Shown piece after piece: positions 1 through 10,480 of a stretch of 64,000 nucleotides of DNA (position 1 is its first letter; the number at the start of each line of letters is the position of its first letter). The notes beneath the pieces were generated by a model that was not told the DNA's origin, did not search any database, and saw only the letters and a program-made list of their open reading frames with translations. The translations under genes were made by a program, and so were the position numbers. The DNA is from Nematostella vectensis. Lineage: Eukaryota; Cnidaria; Anthozoa; Actiniaria; Edwardsiidae. The stretch spans positions 12,810,856 to 12,874,855 of the forward strand of contig NC_064040.1 of the NCBI RefSeq assembly GCF_932526225.1, read 5' to 3'.

Positions 1-100
1 TTCTTATATTTTGGGGTATTAAAATCCAACATTTCTGCCTATAGGTTCTTTAATCACAGGCTCTTACATGCGAGTTTTCATTGTATTACGTCATCAGAAG

Positions 101-457
101 GACGGGTGGCCTATTGAATTAACGCGTCGCCCACTCACCGCTGTGGTCCGGGTTCGAATCCTGGCTCAAACTAGGATTTTTTTCCGGGTTCCTGCCTTGA
201 TTCGAATTTGTGTCACAAGTTGAAGTTATTTTCCCGTGTTTCCAGTTTTCTCGGATAAGGACACTAAACCGGGGGTCCAGTCTCTTCAAGCAGCGCTTAC
301 CTTAACCTGAACCGAAGGGACGTAAAAGAACCATTGGGGGACGCAATAAACCCCAATCAACAACCCCCAGGGACAGTGCTTACTAACAATACGCTCAAGG
401 GGGTACTTGTTTTGGAGTCTAGCTCCACAAATAAATAAAAAAAAAATACAATAAAAC
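101..457 (+). mobile_element. tRNA-derived SINE
   Basis: A canonical RNA polymerase III B box, GGTTCGAATCC, lies at 151-161. A weak A-box-like stretch (TGGCCTATTGA) lies about 44 bp upstream, the usual spacing for a tRNA-derived promoter. A non-coding body follows, ending in an A-rich tail of AAATAAATAAAAA type near 428-457. This head-body-tail layout is that of a SINE. I could not define a target-site duplication, so both ends are approximate. It is not a functional tRNA gene because no acceptor stem can be drawn around the B box. Confidence 0.55.
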
Positions 458-927
458 AATTAACCACATTTCTCCCCACAGCGTACTGTAGTTTTCATTA
501 TTCTGCGAACTATCAACATCAAATCAATTCAAAATCCCTGAAGCTGATTCATTGGCCAGCACTGAGATAGTTTAAAATCATGCCCACTTCTCAGCAAGGC
601 CGCAAAGGGGCCTTGCGCTAAGAGATCACGTGACCTTTTTGGGTAGCAAATTCAAAATAAAATGATCAAACAAAAAAATCAGAAATAACTACGCCCGTCA
701 CACCAAAGAACGACGAAAAAATAAAATGTTTAAATAAAACTAAAGCCTCTCTGAAAAAAAAATCTGGCTTTTTTTCGTAAGTGCTAAATAAGTTGATTTT
801 TGTTGCCGTTATTTTGCCGCTAAAAGCCTGAGCGCCCGCTAGTTTGCCACCCGAACAGTCACGTGATCTTTTAGCGCAAGTCCCCTTAGTTTGAATGACG
901 GAGAGACCGACATCGGTTTAGCACAGG
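458..927. other. Intergenic, no gene seen
   Basis: AT-rich sequence with short A and T runs. No open frame, splice-flanked coding block or repeat structure could be supported. Confidence 0.5.
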
Positions 928-1339
928 CAGGGGCGTACGCAGGATTTTAACAAGTTGCAGTCAAAGCATTTAGAAGCTGAATGAGGGCGTGGCCCCTCAT
1001 CCCGCATCCCCGTGAAGATTTCATAGCTCACGCTTTTGGGTTTGAAATTGACGTCATTGCGTCAGACTTTTGAGAATATTACACGATCCCCTGTCATCCT
1101 CGATCTGAATAGGACTTCAGTCGTCGCGTGGCACTGAACGACATAACAATATGTTTGGAAATCATCTGTAGACTACCATGATTAAGAAAATTATAGTTTT
1201 TATCCTCATCATATATATAAAACTGCGTACGTAAAAATTTATGAGTAAACATTTGATTTTTTCTCTCGTTATACAAATAAGATCACCAAATTTTTTTGCA
1301 GTCCAGCGACTGCAGGCCTATAGGCTGTGTACGCCCCTG
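928..1339. mobile_element. Non-autonomous hAT-like element (MITE)
   Basis: The 412-bp segment begins CAGGGGCGTACGCAG and ends with the near-inverse CTGTGTACGCCCCTG, giving about 14-bp terminal inverted repeats. It is flanked by the direct repeat ACAGG (923-927 and 1340-1344), a 5-bp target-site duplication. CAGGGGCG termini are typical of hAT-type elements. There is no transposase frame inside, so it would depend on a helper. A second element with related ends and a 5-bp duplication lies at 43757-44282. Confidence 0.6.
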
Positions 1340-4300
1340 ACAGGTAGCTCGAAAAAGCGGTTAAGCAGTTGGAAATTGTTGATGAGAGTTTGCAGAATGT
1401 TGAAAATGGCGGTAATCTGTTTTAATCATTGTTCTTGAAGAATAAGCGTTTTTTTTTTCCAGGACCTCATCTCTCGTGTTAAAAAATGGCAAAGAGTCAT
1501 CCCTGTGGACAGAACACCATCTTCGAAAAATTCGAAAAACGTACGTATACCGAGGTCCCTTCATTTATTTAAAAGGGTAGTTTTTTATCTCACACTTCCC
1601 TGGTTATCTTAAGAGAGACAGTGCTTGATGAAGAATAGGGACACTTGGGGGGGGGGGGTGTGAATTTCAAAGCAAGATATACAATAGGGAAATCGGAAAT
1701 GCAACAGCTGTGAATAAGGAAGGGGGAGGGGGTGGGGGCCGAAAATCTTTTTACCGATTTTGAATAACTCCCTATCAAGTCTACTCCCCTTTTTAAATAA
1801 AAAAAAGTGTATTCTCATTTGCATATTATTACAAGACGCGCGGATGTAGTTAGAGCCTTCATAAAAGGAATACCCGGATGTTTTTAAAACTGATGAATCG
1901 TGACTTGGTATGGTTATCTCCATGCTACCAAAGATTGCACACAACTATGCTCTGAATCGCTTATAAGACAGGAAAAAGCATAGTTAATACTAACTATGGA
2001 AAAAGATATCTGAAAGTTGTCAGAGTTAGAGGTTTGATGGATAAATACAAAACATATTTTGTTCACTTATTCGGCTATTCATAAAGAAGAAGAATTTGCG
2101 ATTCTTTATCTGCTTTAAAAAAAAGGGTATGGAAAAATCAATAGCTATAGAAGCTTGGCTCCCGGTGGTCTTCATGCCGATTACCAATCTCTTCTCCGAT
2201 TTAAGAATCGTTTGCTTGAGGTGTCCGTAATGTTATCAAAATAACTAAAATAACAAATAAACAGAAGATCAAACCTACGAGCAATTGTGACTAACATGAA
2301 CTGAAATGAAATTCGAGAAACTGAAAGTATGAACTCTATCGTGATTACCTATGCATGAGCGCCAATGATGTTACATATGATGTCATTTCCTTCTGCGTGA
2401 GTAGACAGCGTGAGCGTGAAATATCCCTTAAAATGGTGAAGAGTAAAGCGGAATCAAGGAAGCGCTAATCGTGTTGTGTGAGCGTGATACGAAGCACGAG
2501 GCATACGGTGTGTCACCAGTTAGCACGGTCACGTTATTACAGCCCTGTGCGCGAACAAAACAATCTAGAATATTGAGCCAATATCAAAGCGAAGCGTTAG
2601 ACACGAACACTGCACGTGAAGAGGACAAATTAAAAGAACAAGAATTGATCGACTTCGCAAATCAATTTGAAGAGGTAATCAATTCTCTGAAACTTTCAAC
2701 AATCTATTGACAAAATATTTGTCCAGGTGTCTAAACCAAAATCTCAATTTGCACGATATAGTATATAGTATAAGATATGGAAAGGGAATATCTGATCCTC
2801 TTTACAGCTGTTCGCAAAACGTTTTTGATCATCAAAGTTCTTTCCTGTCCCCGATCTACCAATATACTAAACAGTGGTTTACTTCAAGGGCAGTATCTCC
2901 AATATTCAATATTTTTTTACGAATAACAATATACAAGTCAGTTATTTATAGTTTCTGCATTAACATCCAAGTGTGGATGCCGCGCTCATGACGTGAGGCA
3001 CGTGATAATGCCCTTCTACCGTATACTGCACTTTTCCACATCTACAAAAATAGAAATGCATGCGGGAAATACATTTAATACAACATAATAATATAAGATA
3101 TAACATAAGATAATAATAAGATAAGATAGATATGGATAAATAATATAAGATAATGCCGTACTTTTGTTTAATCATTTTGCTAGTAAGCGGATTGTCACTT
3201 ACACTTCTCGTTCTTCTATTTCAAATGTTATTGAAAAAAAAATTTTGAATCTATTTAGTTCTGAGAGCTGTTCTTCAAGAAAAGAAAAAGACTAATTTAA
3301 TTTATTAGAAAACGAGGCGAAAACATGATTAAGTTGTTATCTCTAACCGTCGTGTAAAGTGTGTGTCGACGGCAAGCTCCGTGAAGCGACTCACTGACAA
3401 CCAGAAATTACACCAAACACGACAATATCTCTAAAAGAGCGAGATAAAATCAAACTTTATGCAGCTGCAAATGGCAGTAAAATTTTCGGGAGATTTTCCG
3501 GGTCACGTGGGCCATCAGCAAGGCCTTGATTGGCTGTCTGAGATAGCAATTGAGATTTACAAAAAAAGGACCACGTGATAAACTGAAACAACACTTAAAT
3601 ATATCTCAGAGAAGCCAATAACAAAATTGTCAGCCTATATACGATATTTTTTACCCTCCGCAACTACGATTCGACCAACAAAAATAAAGTACAATATTTC
3701 TTTAACTAACTCATTTCATAACTTCTCTTTACGTCCTTGATTTTCTAAATGAAATCTTATAAAATAAAATCGTATAAAATATCAAGAAATATCGAGATTA
3801 AAAGTCGAATGTTGTTTTAAGTTTAATCACCTAAAAGATTAACTATCACGGAGCGACATTTTAGCTCAATTTTGTAGTTTTGATGTGTGGGCGTGGTCGC
3901 ATCATTCCTCGCCTCTCAATTTGACAACTTAAACCCAATCATTTAGCTTCGGTAACTAAATACACCGAAGTTCGTCATAGGATTCAAGCACGTAAGGTTC
4001 AAGAAGACTTTCATAAATGAAATTGGAGATAAGTGGAAAGCTTATTATAAATGTCTTGTCTGTCGACGAGAATCCAAACATAAAAAGGCAAATTACGTGA
4101 AGAGAATTTAAGCAGAAAGAGCCTTCATTCAAGGTAACTTACTAGCGAAATATATATTTTAGTAGCTGACTTTGGATACTTTGACGCTCAAAATTGAGAT
4201 CTTCAAATATTTCCTATTTCCTATTTATCTAGGAGGACATCTTCGTAAATAGCTTATCCCCAAAGCATTGTTACCTTAAAGGTTAGCGTTATTGTGAAAA

Positions 4301-6570
4301 AGACACATCAACAAATCTGGACATTACAAATAATGTTTAAATACTTACACATATTATCAATTTTGTCTATTACCTTATAACTTTAATGTTAACGTAAAAT
4401 TTTCGCTCAAATTGAAATGATTTGCTATAATCTCTCGACGGAGGCTGGCTAAAATACTATCCCTTGGATGTCGATTCAAATATGCACATCTTCTTAAGCA
4501 TAAGCAGTCATTGTAATTTTTAATCCTTTGAAAACGTCTAACACTTAGGATTTTTTTGGATTTCCTAATTACCGGGGCTTGCGTTCGTATCGGGGCTGTG
4601 CGCGTTTGAAGCTTTTGAGAATAGTGGTGACAACCTATGAAGCATCGGTTATTGCTGTTATTTTCTCGAAGTGTCAGAGCTTTTGCACACCCCCTACCTT
4701 CCACAAGAAAAGAACACAGCGTTACTGTAAAACCACATGGAACGCTACTACATACTGGAGAGAAAGGGGACAAATCTAATTCAAGAATGACACTTGAGTT
4801 CCAAGTTGTACTTTCTTAAAACCTCAGAGGAATAAGTTCGTACTCGTTATAATACCGACACATTGTCGGTATTAGCCTCCTCACAAATCCAGCACTTCTC
4901 CTTCCTAATTAACTGGAAAATCACCATACAAAAAAGGACTAGTGCTGACAAGCGGTGAATTCCCAAAAAATCCCTAGAGAAACACGAAAAAGACATGATA
5001 TCCTTAGCTGCTCATGCTTATTTAATTCTGGGAAAAGGAGTCTATAAGATCAGAAAAACATTGAAGTGGCAAAAACTTTATTTTTGTGCGGATGCGGAAG
5101 AAGATGACAGTCATGTGTCGAGGAACCTTGTTGTAAAGTAAACATCGACAGGCAACCTTGCCTAATGTCGCCTAATGTTCCTTGTTCTAATTTGGTGAAT
5201 CTAATAATCGCGTTCGGAATGAACACAATGAGGAGTTGAATCACACATCCTTTTAATTCCACAACGTGAAATGTCTTTAAAAGCGTGTATTTGGGCTCCA
5301 AGTTTCATCATCTTCATAGAGCCGTTTGTCTATCGGTCCTCTTTTTCTTTTAGCCATTTTCATGCCTCTTATTTCGATGCCGACGCATACAGTACTTGAA
5401 GGGAAAGGAAGCATTTACTCCCCAAAGACGCAAAATGACCTAAAATCTTAAATTGCTCAGTTCAAAAACTTTGGCTGGCTAACCTGAGTCCAAACAACTT
5501 TAAAGGAAACATAAGGGCCTTTTTTGAACGCCGTGAGAGTGTTTTTTTCCCAACAGCATTTTACCTACCAGCGGGAAGTGTTCATTTTTGCTTATACTAC
5601 TTTGATCCTATTTCAAACAGAAATAACAGATTAAGAGGAAGCAAACAGCCTTTGAAAAACCGGGAAAGTTAGGGTTGTTTTTCCTTAACAGCATTTGACC
5701 AGCGGCCAGGGAAGAGGGTTAACTTTTAAAATCGCATCCTGCTCTCGCAGACTAACAGTTTAAAGAAGTACGTTTTTATTCGCTCATCTAGTAGTCCGGC
5801 CCCAGTTGGAGCGAATAACTACTTTTGATAAGAAAGTTAACAGAGAAAGGTAAGGGAGACAGTTGGTTTGATGCTATGACTATGCCATTTGGACAGTCTA
5901 GTGTACAGGGTACACAGTCTAGTGGAACCTCCTCAAAATAATACTTTGACTCACTCCAGCTGGGGCCTGACTACTAGATGGGCAGATAAAGTTATCTGTG
6001 CTAAAACCCAGAAACATTAAGAAAACAATGGGGGGCACAGCCACGCACCAACTGGTCTTTTTCCTTGTAATTTTGAAAATATAGGGGGGCACGTGCCCCC
6101 AGTGCCCCACCCCTTGCTACAGCCCTGCTTATACAGTCTTGTTAATACGAAACAAAAATCAATCAACCTTGTTTTAAAAACTGACGTTTTTCTAACTCGC
6201 TCAGTCAATTTTTTATTAGGATATCACATACCATATTTGGAATTCCGCTTCAATCATTTCTTCGCTTTTTTGTCGCCCTAAATTGTGTACTTCAAAAATT
6301 TCTACGTTAACTTGCAGACATTCGTGTTTGCTACGATATTGCAGGTCGCTATTTGGAAACAGGCCCAGGCCCTAGCCTTCTTAGAACGACAGGTCTCCCG
6401 CGTGCCCGCCCCAGGCTTTTTTAGACCATGTAGAAAAACGACGACTGTCATTGATAGTTATTAAATCTTATAAAGCATAATTCTGTACACGGATAACACT
6501 TGTCTGGCCTCTTGTACAAATGCCCTTCTGTTAAGACTGTGTCATTCTAACTCTTCACTCTGACCCACAG
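1340..6570. other. Intergenic, no recognised gene
   Basis: About 5.2 kb with no coding block that I recognise. A 79-codon frame at 2471-2710 has no familiar domain and no clear splice signals, so I do not call it. A perfect hairpin (10-bp arms, 3-nt loop) lies at 4851-4873. The stretch 5960-6125, with G/C-rich blocks reading GGGGGGCAC and GCCCTGC, looks like a degenerate dispersed repeat of the kind also seen near 52110-52250. G-runs lie near 1650 and 1725. Confidence 0.4.
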
Positions 6571-6629
6571 GAACAAATTCCCTTAACAGCTCCGGCGCTG
6601 GACAATTATGCACTGACACAGTCAACGCG

Positions 6630-7757
6630 ATGTTGATTGAAACCCTGATAGCATGGACAGCGGTTTATGTGCTGGTTGCGATGTTGGTGATCTTCTTCAA
6701 TGGCCTCGTTCTCGTGTCGTTCTTCAAGAACAAGACTTTGCGCACGCGCACTAATTACTTCATCGCGAGTCTGGCATGGGCTGACTTCCTGGTTGGTGCT
6801 ATATCAATTCCAGGATGGTTAGCTCTGGTACTCACTACATATTATGGCTGGGAATACAATCTACTCATGCTGGATGTTTGGACTTCGTTTGACATGTTAG
6901 CAGGTATAGGGTCTATCTACCATCTCATGGCATTGAGCTGGGATCGCCTATGTGCTATTGTATGGCCTCTTAAGCACCGTTTGTATACTCGACGTAAATA
7001 CATCTACATATTGTGCCTGGTCTGGGGCTGCGCGCTGCTCGTATCTGGCTTCTCTACCATAGGAAACAAAGCTGATGCTAAACTGTACAACATATTGGTT
7101 ATCGGGGTGTGTTTTTTCCTTCCCTTGCTGGTGGTACTTGTCACGCAAGGGACTATATTCGTCAAAATAAGGCACACTGAGAGGCAACACATTGATCAGC
7201 AGAATTCATCCCATAGTCGTAGCTTGAAGAGAGAAGTGCGCGCGGCAAAGGCCATCTCCATAATGGTGTTCTTATTTGTGATCGGTTGGCTTCCGTTCTT
7301 TACCATCTCGCTCTTATCCTTCGCTGCTGGCGTGACATACACAGCTAACGCCATTTTCGCCGTCAAGCTATTACAGTACTCGAACTCGTTTTTCAATCCG
7401 ATCTTGTACGCGCAAAAGTTCCCGGAGTTTCGCAGAGCATACGTACGAATGTTGTGTAGATGTAACCACAAGGACGCAGAGAGGCGTTTGACCTATCACG
7501 CAGGGAGTGGCACATACAAGAGTATTATCTCCCATTCCCCCAAACCCTCGCAACGCGCGAGGCCTACGCGCGTGGACTATAACGGCTCGGTGTCTGTAGT
7601 CTCGTCCACGAGTACGGAGCGCTTGCGAGATAAGTCGTCACGTGCTTCGTCAACGCGCACGTCAAGTGACAGAAGATGCGATGACAGACCAACAAGATAC
7701 CACTCAGACACGCCATCTTTAAGCACGAGTCAAAATAAGCGAGATCCGGCATCTTAA
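6630..7757 (+). CDS. Class A GPCR, aminergic-like, atypical
   Basis: A seven-helix rhodopsin-family receptor at the plasma membrane; the ligand is unknown but probably a small amine. Visible landmarks are N24 (1.50), D52 (2.50), W84 (3.28), D88 (3.32), DRL at 105-107, W132 (4.50), P165 (5.50), W220-L-P with F223/F224 (6.48-6.52), Y250 (7.43) and NPILY at 256-260. D3.32, W3.28, F6.51/F6.52 and Y7.43 are amine-receptor hallmarks. The conserved Cys 3.25 is Leu81, the second extracellular loop is very short and lacks Cys, and W7.40 is Leu. The tail is long and rich in Ser, Thr and Arg. The frame stays open upstream to a pyrimidine-rich splice acceptor ending at 6570. That adds 19 codons including an NSS glycosylation site, so Met1 here may be internal and a 5' exon is missing from this call. 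Confidence 0.88.
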   Translation: MLIETLIAWTAVYVLVAMLVIFFNGLVLVSFFKNKTLRTRTNYFIASLAWADFLVGAISIPGWLALVLTTYYGWEYNLLMLDVWTSFDMLAGIGSIYHLMALSWDRLCAIVWPLKHRLYTRRKYIYILCLVWGCALLVSGFSTIGNKADAKLYNILVIGVCFFLPLLVVLVTQGTIFVKIRHTERQHIDQQNSSHSRSLKREVRAAKAISIMVFLFVIGWLPFFTISLLSFAAGVTYTANAIFAVKLLQYSNSFFNPILYAQKFPEFRRAYVRMLCRCNHKDAERRLTYHAGSGTYKSIISHSPKPSQRARPTRVDYNGSVSVVSSTSTERLRDKSSRASSTRTSSDRRCDDRPTRYHSDTPSLSTSQNKRDPAS

Positions 7758-7812
7758 CTACAGTAGTCTTGCACAGATACTAGCCATTCAGGCTCAGTCT
7801 ACTATAATAACT

Positions 7813-7823
7813 AATAAAATAAA
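7813..7823 (+). promoter_or_regulatory. Polyadenylation signal of the GPCR gene
   Basis: Two overlapping AATAAA hexamers lie 55-65 bp after the GPCR stop codon, on the same strand and at a plausible distance for 3'-end formation. Confidence 0.5.
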
Positions 7824-9454
7824 TTATAAAAACATTAAAAATCCAATGTGGAAAACGGTTGAGAAGGTCAGCTGCAGACAAAATCGTTAGCCAGGGGCGT
7901 AGCCCCCCCCCCCCCCCCCGATCTTCCCCCCTCCAAGGGGCGTACACAAGTCTCCCTCTTTGATGATGTTTTAATGTAAACAGTTCTCCCTACTGAAACA
8001 AGCATAATGAACACCTATCCATTTTGTAAGATGTAAAGTATTCTATAGAATTTGAAAATATTAATTCCACAAAAGTAAAGATGCATTATCTTAATGATAA
8101 ATCGCAAAGTATAACAAATTGACATATTAATGTCTTGCATGCAGTACAGAATGTTTATTTTAAAAAAAAGCCAGCGGGAAAACAGCACGCAAATAAACAT
8201 TGGAAACGCAGCTTTTACCATTTGTATGTTTTATTTTTGCGTGTGGATTTTATCGAGTAGATAAGCTGTTATACATAGTTAGTAGAGTTAGTAGAAACAT
8301 GTAGAAAGGATTGTCTATGACTAGGAACGAGACAGACTTGTGGATAGACTGGGTGTGGACGAACCGGCTTGTGGACAAATTGATGTGATACCAGACAGAG
8401 ATGACGAATGGTCCCTAGAAATATTGATTTTATCCCCTAATCTTAAGCCCCCTTAGATTCTTGGATTTTAGATATTGACTTCTCGTTCTCGGATCTTTAG
8501 AAAAGCAAGATCTTGTTTTCAGATCTCGATTATGAATCATGATGGGGGGTGGGGGGGGGGGGGGGGTGTATCAGAATGTATGGAAAGTCTGTAAATCAAT
8601 CAATTTTATTTGGCACCAGCAAACGTTACAGATAATGTGTACTGTGAGATTTGAGTGGAGGTATTTGAATACTATAACATGTTAATATAAATATTGATTA
8701 TTTCATTAAATCGTTTTTATCAATTTAAAACCATTGTTTATGTTTTGCAAGCATTTACTCTTAAGTTTGTGTATACATTGATTCAATCAATCAATCATTA
8801 GATCAATCAATAAATCAATCAATTAATCAATCAATCATTAGATCAATCAATCAATCAATTAATCAAGCAAGCAATATTCTTTGTTGGGTGATTATATTTG
8901 CATTCAATGTGTTTCTATTATTTTATATACTAATATATACAGAGTATAATAATAAATTATAGTTCTTTTCCATACACAACCTTTTTCAATCATTTGGATC
9001 TATCACACTGTTAATTTTATGCTACAAAGAAATAACTATACTAAAATAAGGCATAGTTATTGACTATGTGAGGACTTTGAACTCTCAGACTATACGTCTG
9101 GGTGTATCTTATGCAAACATCTCCCCCCCCCCCCCCCCCATTATAGAACAATATACACAAAATGCAGAGAAAGCAATGTACAAGTTACTATCATCAATTT
9201 CAGAATGTAATTGATAATTGACCAGGAGGTATCAGAACAAAATTAATCAGTTGAAGAAAGAATAATCTAATGAAAATTTTGCACCAGATAGATCAACAGG
9301 GCAGCGAAGAGGGGGAGGCAGTAGCTAACACTGTGACAAAAGAAAAACAGGTCAATTTATATCCCAGACCATTATTTCAGAAATTGCCACACACCTTGTG
9401 TGGCTGAGTTGGCAAGAGTTCAGGTGATCCCTATCGTAACAGAAACTCTTATAC
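7824..9454. other. Intergenic, simple repeats
   Basis: No gene seen. It contains C- and G-homopolymer runs (about 7903-7919, 8540-8567, 9121-9140), a CAGGGGCGTAG motif at 7891 that may be one end of another hAT-like element, and the ATCA-type simple repeat listed separately. The GPCR and the deiminase-family gene converge on this interval. Confidence 0.45.
8779..8872. repeat. (ATCA)n simple repeat
   Basis: Interrupted tetranucleotide tract of TCAATCAATCAAT type, with ATTAG and AATTA interruptions, about 94 bp. Confidence 0.85.
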
Positions 9455-10480
9455 TCAGTGCCGTCCATGAGAACTTCCTGCTTGTGGTGACAATGGTGAT
9501 GGTGATGATGTGACATACTCTGCCAACCTTCTGGCAACTGGGTGAGACTCATCAATCTGCCAGGTCATACACCGCACAGACCCACCCAGCTCTGGTACCC
9601 TGCCCCGGACTCGGATGGGTATGACCGCCTTGCTTGTGCAACTCTGAATGACTCCCAGCGCCATTTCATCTTTCTTGTGATTCCCATAGCAAGGCACATA
9701 CACTGCATTGTAAGTAACTAGAGAGTTTGCATATGAGCCCTCAGCAGTATTGAATCCATGTTTTTTGGTTTTCTTGGAGTAACTTGGTAATGGGATGATC
9801 TTCAAGTGAGGGTAAGAATCAGTTACCTCTTTTTTAATGTCCTCATAAAAATCCTTCCCACCTTTATCATCCAGCATGGTGATAAGCAGTGTGTTTTTAT
9901 CAAGAAAAGAGACAATACCATCTGCATGACCTGTAGTGTCTTCAGGATCGGGAACAACAACAACTTTCCTTTTTATAGTTTGCTCCACCCTTCGGATCAC
10001 TTCTTTTTCACTGAACTTCTTGTTGTCATCGAAAATCCTCTCAGTGACAATTGCTATGTCTTCACCATTCTCTACAATATTTCCACCTTCTAGTACCAAA
10101 TCACTTTTCTCCCATTGTGGCAGTCCCACCATTACTGCAAACTTGTCAAACCGGCTCGCGTCATGTGTAGCACGTGAGGCCTTGATGTACTGCGGCTTGT
10201 ACGAGAATTTAACTTGTTGTTTTGGCATGCAAGGAGGGAAATCTCTCATCCACAAATCAAGGCCTGGTTCATCGATCTCTATCATTTGAGCGTTCACAAA
10301 CTCGTGTTGCTTGAGAAGGTTTCGCCCTGACTTGTCATGGATGACAATCAAGTTATCATGCCCATAAGTTTGTTTGTCCATCTCAAAAACAAAGTCTGCG
10401 ATATCTTTGATGTCATCGACATAATAATTGTCCTTCTTTCCTGGGAGCGAGATAACTATTGTTTGTTTTGCATTTGCCAT
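9455..10480 (-). CDS. Agmatine deiminase-family enzyme (PAD_porph type)
   Basis: A 341-aa, intronless protein of the guanidino-modifying superfamily. The closest family by motif is agmatine or peptidyl-arginine deiminase, which hydrolyses a guanidino group to a ureido product and ammonia. The catalytic signatures are in the usual order: WMRD at 77-80, LEGGN at 130-134, GHADG at 185-189 and the nucleophile loop GGSVRCMTWQ at 299-308 with Cys304. In agmatine deiminases the residue before the Cys is normally His; here it is Arg303, so substrate choice may differ. There is no signal peptide, so it is likely cytosolic. Length fits the family. The start ATG is followed at once by family-like sequence. 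The gene stands alone between intron-rich genes, which raises the possibility of bacterial origin or retroposition; neither can be decided here. Confidence 0.85.
   Translation of the reverse strand: MANAKQTIVISLPGKKDNYYVDDIKDIADFVFEMDKQTYGHDNLIVIHDKSGRNLLKQHEFVNAQMIEIDEPGLDLWMRDFPPCMPKQQVKFSYKPQYIKASRATHDASRFDKFAVMVGLPQWEKSDLVLEGGNIVENGEDIAIVTERIFDDNKKFSEKEVIRRVEQTIKRKVVVVPDPEDTTGHADGIVSFLDKNTLLITMLDDKGGKDFYEDIKKEVTDSYPHLKIIPLPSYSKKTKKHGFNTAEGSYANSLVTYNAVYVPCYGNHKKDEMALGVIQSCTSKAVIPIRVRGRVPELGGSVRCMTWQIDESHPVARRLAEYVTSSPSPLSPQAGSSHGRH

Noticed and set aside
2471-2710. 79-codon open frame
   Set aside because: No recognisable domain, no clear splice or start support, and length within chance for this sequence.
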